Assembly: GCF_014859565.1 (NCBI RefSeq)
Contig: NZ_JACUUA010000134.1
Span: 1 to 8,993, forward strand
Source: Marinospirillum sp.
GTDB lineage: Bacteria; Pseudomonadota; Gammaproteobacteria; Pseudomonadales; Halomonadaceae
Length of the DNA stretch: 8,993 nt
Direction: 5' to 3'
Below, piece by piece: positions 6,744-8,993 of this stretch (its first letter is position 1; every line of letters begins with the position of its first letter). The translations under genes and the position numbers were made by a program. The notes under the pieces were generated by a model that worked only from the letters and a program-made list of their open reading frames with translations, was not told the origin of the DNA and ran no database searches.

Positions 6744-6779
6744 ATGCGTTGGATCAATATAAGTCTGCTTTTTCGATGA
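6741..6779 (+). CDS. possible 12-codon leader peptide upstream of the chemoreceptor gene
   Basis: ATG at 6741 opens a 12-codon frame (MMRWINISLLFR) ending with TGA at 6777-6779. GAAGGG at 6730-6735 is a good Shine-Dalgarno match with five bases of spacing. The stop overlaps the chemoreceptor's own AAGGA by one base, so a ribosome ending here would sit at the next start. So short a frame may be chance, and nothing in the peptide suggests attenuation. Confidence 0.2.
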   Translation: MMRWINISLLFR

Positions 6780-6783
6780 AGGA
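6779..6783 (+). promoter_or_regulatory. Shine-Dalgarno sequence of the chemoreceptor gene
   Basis: AAGGA lies five bases before ATG 6789, which supports that start over the next in-frame ATG, six codons later. Confidence 0.7.
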
Positions 6784-6788
6784 AAATT

Positions 6789-8825
6789 ATGCTGTCGCAG
6801 CTGAATATGACTCGTAAACTGATGTTTACCCTTTTACCTCTGATTCTGGTGATCCTGCTGGGTATCCTGCTGTTTATACGCCAGACCGTTGAGCAGACAT
6901 TTACTGCAGAAGTTATGGAAACTGCCGAAGAGCTGGCACAAGGGGAGGGTCGGCGACAGCTGGAAAGCCTGATGCAAGATCTCAGTGGTGTGGAAGCCCT
7001 GGCGAGTGTGTTTAATACCAAGGATCAGTTCCCGTCTGGACAGCGTCGTAACATTTTTAATCATGTGCTGCAGTCTTACCTTTCGGAGCGTGAACATCTG
7101 CTGGGTGCCTGGACCCTGTGGGAACCCAATGCACTGGATCGCCGTGATGCATTCCACCGGGATATTGAAGGCCATGATGCCACAGGTCGTTTTATCCCCT
7201 ATTGGTTCCGGCAGGATGGACAGCTTCAGGTTGAAGCGCTGGTGGATTATGACGTGCCCGGCGCCGGTGATTATTATCTGCTGCCGAAAAAGCTGCAGAA
7301 ACCAGTGATTCTTGATCCCTATATTTATTCCGTTGGTGGCAAAGATGTGCTGATCACTTCGTTAGTGGTGCCAATCATTGCCAATAATGAGTTTCTGGGA
7401 GTGGTGGGTGTTGATGTAGCGGTGGACAGCTTGCAACAACAAGTGGCAAGCGTCAGCCATCATGGTGGTGTCAGCGCACTGTTTGGACAGCAAGGCACGG
7501 TTGTAGCGCATCCGGATGCCGGTCGACTCGGAAAACTGATGCAGGACAGCGAGCGAGACTTTATGGGAGCTGAGCTTGGTGCTGCAACAGCGGCAGTGAA
7601 AGCCGGGCGCCCTTATCTGACCCGGATGCATAACGCACTTTTTGGTGAAGAAACCCTGATCGTTTTTGCACCGATACCCCTGGGTAAAGCCGAGGGAAGT
7701 TGGTCTTTTGCCATGGCCATGCCAATGAGTAAGGTACTGTCTGATGTACGCAGTATCATCAATCAGGTGATGGTAATTGGTGTGATTGGTTTATTGCTGG
7801 TATTGGTCGTGATTTTGCTGGTGGCAAGAGGTATTGCGCGCCCACTGGATCTGGCGGCCAGAGCGATGGAAGATGTTGCCAGTGGTGAAGGTGATCTGAC
7901 TCGCCGTCTGACTGTAAAAGGCAGTGATGAGGTGGCACGACTGAGTAAAGCATTTAACACCTTTGCAGAGCAAATCCGGCATCTGGTTTCACAACTTGCC
8001 GATTACAGCCAAACCCTGGCAAGTACTTCAGCCCAGCTGGAGCAGACCAGTGGACGCGCTTCACAGGGTGCTTTGCAACAGCGTAACGAAATTGATCAAG
8101 TGGCTGCTGCGATGGATGAGCTGACGGCTACTGTGCAGGAGGTGGCAGGCAGCGCTCAGCGTGCATCGGATGCCACCCGTGAAGGACGGCAGGAAGTGGA
8201 TCAGGGTAGCCAGGTGATTGAAGGGGTGGCAAAAACCATCAGCGGTCAGGCGGATGAAATTGAAAAAACTGCCCAGAAACTGGCACAACTGGAAGATGCC
8301 AGCACCGAGATTGAAGCAGTGATCACCACTATTCAGGCGATTGCAGAGCAAACCAACCTGCTGGCACTGAATGCTGCAATTGAGGCCGCACGTGCCGGTG
8401 AACATGGCCGAGGTTTTGCGGTGGTGGCTGACGAGGTACGCAGTCTGGCGACCCGTACACAAAGCTCCACAGAGGAGATCAGTGCCACCATAGTGAGATT
8501 GCAGAACACCACCCGTGAAGCCGTTGCTGCCATGGGAGTCAGTAAAAAACTATCTGAGCAGAGTGTCAGTTCTGCACAGATCGGTCTGGATGCATTGCAG
8601 CGGATTGCCCAGCAGATGCGCCAGATTGAAGACATGAATCTGCAGATTGCCTCCACCACGGAAGAACAATCCGCCACCACCGAAGAGCTGGCGCGTAATA
8701 CCAGTCGCATCGGTCAGTTGGCTGATGAAGCAACACAGGGTGCCAATGAAACAGCAGAAGGCAGCCGGGAAATTGAGCAGCTGGCGCAACAACTGAATCA
8801 ACTGGTTGGGCGATTCAAATTCTGA
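6789..8825 (+). CDS. methyl-accepting chemotaxis protein with a double-Cache (dCache_1-type) sensor
   Basis: This is a 678-residue transmembrane chemoreceptor that would sense a periplasmic ligand and control CheA/CheW at the pole. Residues 11-30 form the first membrane helix. About 36-315 form a periplasmic double-Cache sensor: [23 protein letters not shown], a QVEALVDYD strand, [16 protein letters not shown] and [12 protein letters not shown] in the membrane-distal unit, and [16 protein letters not shown] in the proximal unit. The second membrane helix is at about 326-346. HAMP follows (about 347-400, with GEGDLTRRL and [12 protein letters not shown]), then the MA signalling domain, whose hairpin tip is fully conserved ([19 protein letters not shown], 520-538, then [16 protein letters not shown]). 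Methylation-type Gln/Glu pairs lie on both flanking helices. The C-terminus (VGRFKF) lacks a CheR-docking pentapeptide. The ligand cannot be named from sequence: the GRFxPYW and PYxY features are common in this receptor class and I did not assign the amino-acid motif. A good Shine-Dalgarno sequence supports ATG 6789. Confidence 0.95.
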   Translation: MLSQLNMTRKLMFTLLPLILVILLGILLFIRQTVEQTFTAEVMETAEELAQGEGRRQLESLMQDLSGVEALASVFNTKDQFPSGQRRNIFNHVLQSYLSEREHLLGAWTLWEPNALDRRDAFHRDIEGHDATGRFIPYWFRQDGQLQVEALVDYDVPGAGDYYLLPKKLQKPVILDPYIYSVGGKDVLITSLVVPIIANNEFLGVVGVDVAVDSLQQQVASVSHHGGVSALFGQQGTVVAHPDAGRLGKLMQDSERDFMGAELGAATAAVKAGRPYLTRMHNALFGEETLIVFAPIPLGKAEGSWSFAMAMPMSKVLSDVRSIINQVMVIGVIGLLLVLVVILLVARGIARPLDLAARAMEDVASGEGDLTRRLTVKGSDEVARLSKAFNTFAEQIRHLVSQLADYSQTLASTSAQLEQTSGRASQGALQQRNEIDQVAAAMDELTATVQEVAGSAQRASDATREGRQEVDQGSQVIEGVAKTISGQADEIEKTAQKLAQLEDASTEIEAVITTIQAIAEQTNLLALNAAIEAARAGEHGRGFAVVADEVRSLATRTQSSTEEISATIVRLQNTTREAVAAMGVSKKLSEQSVSSAQIGLDALQRIAQQMRQIEDMNLQIASTTEEQSATTEELARNTSRIGQLADEATQGANETAEGSREIEQLAQQLNQLVGRFKF

Positions 8826-8858
8826 GTGAAATCATAAGGTTTTGGCCAAGTCATAAAA

Positions 8859-8864
8859 AAGGAG
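8859..8864 (+). promoter_or_regulatory. Shine-Dalgarno sequence of the MFS transporter gene
   Basis: AAGGAG lies six bases before ATG 8871. It supports this start even though only the beginning of the gene is present. Confidence 0.75.
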
Positions 8865-8870
8865 TGGGGA

Positions 8871-8993
8871 ATGCAGGGTCTGGGTTTGTTGTTGCAAAGA
8901 CGTTTCGGACCCTTTTTTGCAACTCAGGCATTGGGTGCATTTAACGATAACGTATTCCGTTTTGCGTTGATGTTTACCCTCACCTTCACTGCA
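8871..8993 (+). CDS. LplT/Aas-like major-facilitator protein, N-terminal part (3' end outside window)
   Basis: The first 41 codons are present. The protein begins MQGLGLLLQRRFGPFFATQA and continues LGAFNDNVFRFALMFTLTF. The pattern R-F-x-P-F-F-x-T-Q-x-L-G-A-F-N-D-N-x-x-x-x-A-L is typical of the first membrane helix of LplT-type lysophospholipid flippases and of the transporter half of Aas-like proteins, which in many gammaproteobacteria is fused to an acyltransferase and an acyl-ACP synthetase. Whether this one is fused cannot be seen. In such systems imported lysophospholipids are re-acylated at the inner membrane. It lies 45 bases after the chemoreceptor stop on the same strand. No clear terminator separates them, so co-transcription is possible but unproven. 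Confidence 0.75.
   Translation, partial: MQGLGLLLQRRFGPFFATQALGAFNDNVFRFALMFTLTFTA

Noticed and set aside
8842..8870. Terminator or regulatory palindrome (TTGGCCAA) between the chemoreceptor and the MFS gene
   Set aside because: An eight-base palindrome without a loop or T-tract; the A-run that follows leads into the Shine-Dalgarno sequence.

Overview
The window (about half G+C by eye) reads as chromosomal DNA of a gammaproteobacterium, most likely a motile marine-type lineage such as the Oceanospirillales or relatives. That placement rests on protein style only (HDOD, GGDEF-EAL, double-Cache chemoreceptor, DUF481 and DUF389 proteins, LplT/Aas-like transporter). There is no rRNA or other marker gene to confirm it. 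I see no tRNA, CRISPR array, insertion sequence, prophage gene or attachment site. Coding is dense and no gap exceeds about 125 bases.

Layout, left to right: (1) the 3' end of an HDOD-domain protein gene, + strand, cut by the left edge; (2) a convergent, - strand, AstE/aspartoacylase-family zinc hydrolase (384-1403); (3) divergent from it, a membrane-bound double-Cache GGDEF-EAL c-di-GMP protein (1500-3977) broken by one in-frame amber codon at 1800-1802 but otherwise intact; (4) a DUF481 family outer-membrane beta-barrel protein with a signal peptide (about 4062-4805); (5) overlapping it by 14 bases, an inner-membrane DUF389 protein whose N-terminal half looks like a degenerate diacylglycerol-kinase fold (4792-6666); (6) a dCache-HAMP-MA methyl-accepting chemotaxis protein (6789-8825); (7) the first 41 codons of an LplT/Aas-like major-facilitator protein, cut by the right edge.

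The functional theme is envelope sensing and signalling: two periplasmic-sensor proteins, one feeding c-di-GMP turnover and one feeding the chemotaxis pathway, plus an HDOD protein and a pair of envelope proteins of unknown role. The DUF481/DUF389 overlap suggests a translationally coupled pair. Nothing forces the rest into a single operon.

I did not find a clear new multi-gene system. The points most worth a second look are the single amber codon in an otherwise intact GGDEF-EAL gene, and the pseudokinase-like domain fused to DUF389 and coupled to an outer-membrane protein gene.
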